Source: Arthrobacter sp.
GTDB lineage: Bacteria > Actinomycetota > Actinomycetes > Actinomycetales > Micrococcaceae
Length of the DNA: 6,155 bases
Reading direction: 5' to 3'
NCBI GenBank assembly: GCA_018260285.1
Contig: JAGLBH010000020.1
Span: 10,839 to 16,993, forward strand
This document shows positions 5,565-6,155 of this stretch, piece after piece (the first letter of the stretch is position 1; the number at the start of each line of letters is the position of its first letter). Both the position numbers and the translations under genes were made by a program. The notes under the pieces are model-generated. The model did no database searches and had not been told where the DNA came from. It saw only the letters and a list, made by a program, of their open reading frames with translations.

Positions 5565-6155
5565 CTACTGCAGGGCCTCTGGCTGCAGGGGTGACCAGCG
5601 GCGGGCTGCATGCCGCAGACCCGTGAAGCCGCCGAGGAGGCTCAGCCCCGCCGGCGTCGTCGGCAGATAGTCCGTGAGGGCTGGGGAGCTGAGGAGCACC
5701 GCACACCACTGCCCCCGGGAGACGGCCACGTTGAGGCGGTTGGGGGAGAGCAGGAAGTCCATGCCGCGCGGCACGTCGCCGGCGGAGGACGCCGCCATCG
5801 AGACGATGACCACGGGCGCCTCCTGCCCCTGGAACTTGTCCACCGTGCCAACGCGCACGCCAGCCAGCTTGGGGTCCTCCGCGAGCGCCGCCGCGATGAG
5901 GTCCACCTGGGCGTTGTAAGCGGCAACCACGAGGAGGTCCTCGGCGGTGAGCGGGGAGTCCTCCCGCGGGCGTCCGGCCCCGTCCGGCCCCGGGTTCCAC
6001 GGCAGCCCGAGAAACTGGCGTGCGAGGCCGACGACGGCGGCCGCCTCTTCCGCCGAGGACGTCGTGTTGCCCGCGTGCTCCACGTCGAGCCGGTGCACGC
6101 CGGGGTCCACTCCATCCAGGCGGCGATGGGAGGCGGCGTCGGCAGAGTGGAGTCT
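5565..6155 (-). CDS. C-terminal part of an SF1 DNA helicase (AAA_12 domain), TM0106-type RecB nuclease/helicase fusion likely
   Basis: The last 196 residues of a larger protein whose 5' part lies beyond the right edge; the frame is open to base 6155, and the GTG codon at 6108-6110 (minus strand) is internal. Numbered from the edge, it shows LDGVDPGVHRLDVEHAGNTTSSAEEAAAVV (about 13-42), then LTAEDLLVVAAYNAQVDLI, helicase motif V as VGTVDKFQGQEA (102-113), SMAASSAGDVPRGMDFLLSP, and motif VI as NRLNVAVSRG (139-148), which carries the arginine expected for ATP hydrolysis. These place it among Upf1/Dna2-like superfamily 1 helicases. The stretches TVDKFQGQEAPVVIVSMAASSA-D-PRGM-FLLS and SPALTDYLPTTPAGL match, as I recall, the C-terminus of actinobacterial proteins annotated as TM0106-family RecB-like nucleases, in which an N-terminal nuclease domain precedes the helicase. 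That N-terminal domain is not visible here. The gene converges on the DUF805 gene. Confidence 0.88.
   Translation of the reverse strand, partial: RLHSADAASHRRLDGVDPGVHRLDVEHAGNTTSSAEEAAAVVGLARQFLGLPWNPGPDGAGRPREDSPLTAEDLLVVAAYNAQVDLIAAALAEDPKLAGVRVGTVDKFQGQEAPVVIVSMAASSAGDVPRGMDFLLSPNRLNVAVSRGQWCAVLLSSPALTDYLPTTPAGLSLLGGFTGLRHAARRWSPLQPEALQ

Noticed and set aside
5389..6000. Second minus-strand frame overlapping the helicase and the DUF805 gene
   Set aside because: Gly/Arg/Pro-rich composition typical of an out-of-frame GC-rich read; the adjacent frame carries the helicase motifs.

Overview
The window is high-GC DNA (about 70% G+C in a hand-counted stretch of the transporter genes) with long open frames, GTG/ATG starts and families typical of Actinobacteria. 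Gene content suggests an actinomycete, perhaps of the Micrococcales; this is inference from composition and remembered family resemblance, not a database result.

Layout. Positions 1-2614 (+) hold the 3' part of an iron-siderophore ABC importer operon: a 5'-truncated FecCD-type permease, a second FecCD-type permease and an ATPase, joined by ATGA stop/start overlaps. Many residues agree with the YclN-YclO-YclP group of Bacillus (catecholate/petrobactin-type uptake) rather than with the more common FepDGC/FhuBC group. The binding protein that completes the importer is not in the window and does not follow the ATPase, as yclQ does in Bacillus. Positions 2635-3117 (+) encode a small two-helix membrane protein with a probable PH-like domain; this gene and the following 289-base non-coding stretch are visibly lower in GC than their surroundings. 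Positions 3407-4834 (+) encode a DUF2130 protein: a CxxC zinc-ribbon-like N-terminus, a long coiled coil that contains a 69-residue tandem duplication, and a PD-(D/E)XK nuclease-like core. Positions 4923-5477 (+) encode a DUF805 membrane protein, apparently translated from a leaderless mRNA. A strong 15-bp-stem hairpin terminator lies at 5513-5548. From 5565 to the right edge, on the minus strand, is the C-terminal part of an SF1 (AAA_12-type) helicase resembling the actinobacterial TM0106-type RecB-nuclease/helicase fusions.

How they work together. The first three genes form one translationally coupled membrane importer. The remaining genes look like independent chromosomal units: a membrane PH-like protein, a nuclease-like coiled-coil protein with RmuC-like architecture, a DUF805 protein and a convergent helicase. 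No mobile element, CRISPR array, tRNA or rRNA was seen. I do not see a clear new multi-gene system. The least explained items are the DUF2130 protein, the low-GC patch and the leaderless promoter layout.
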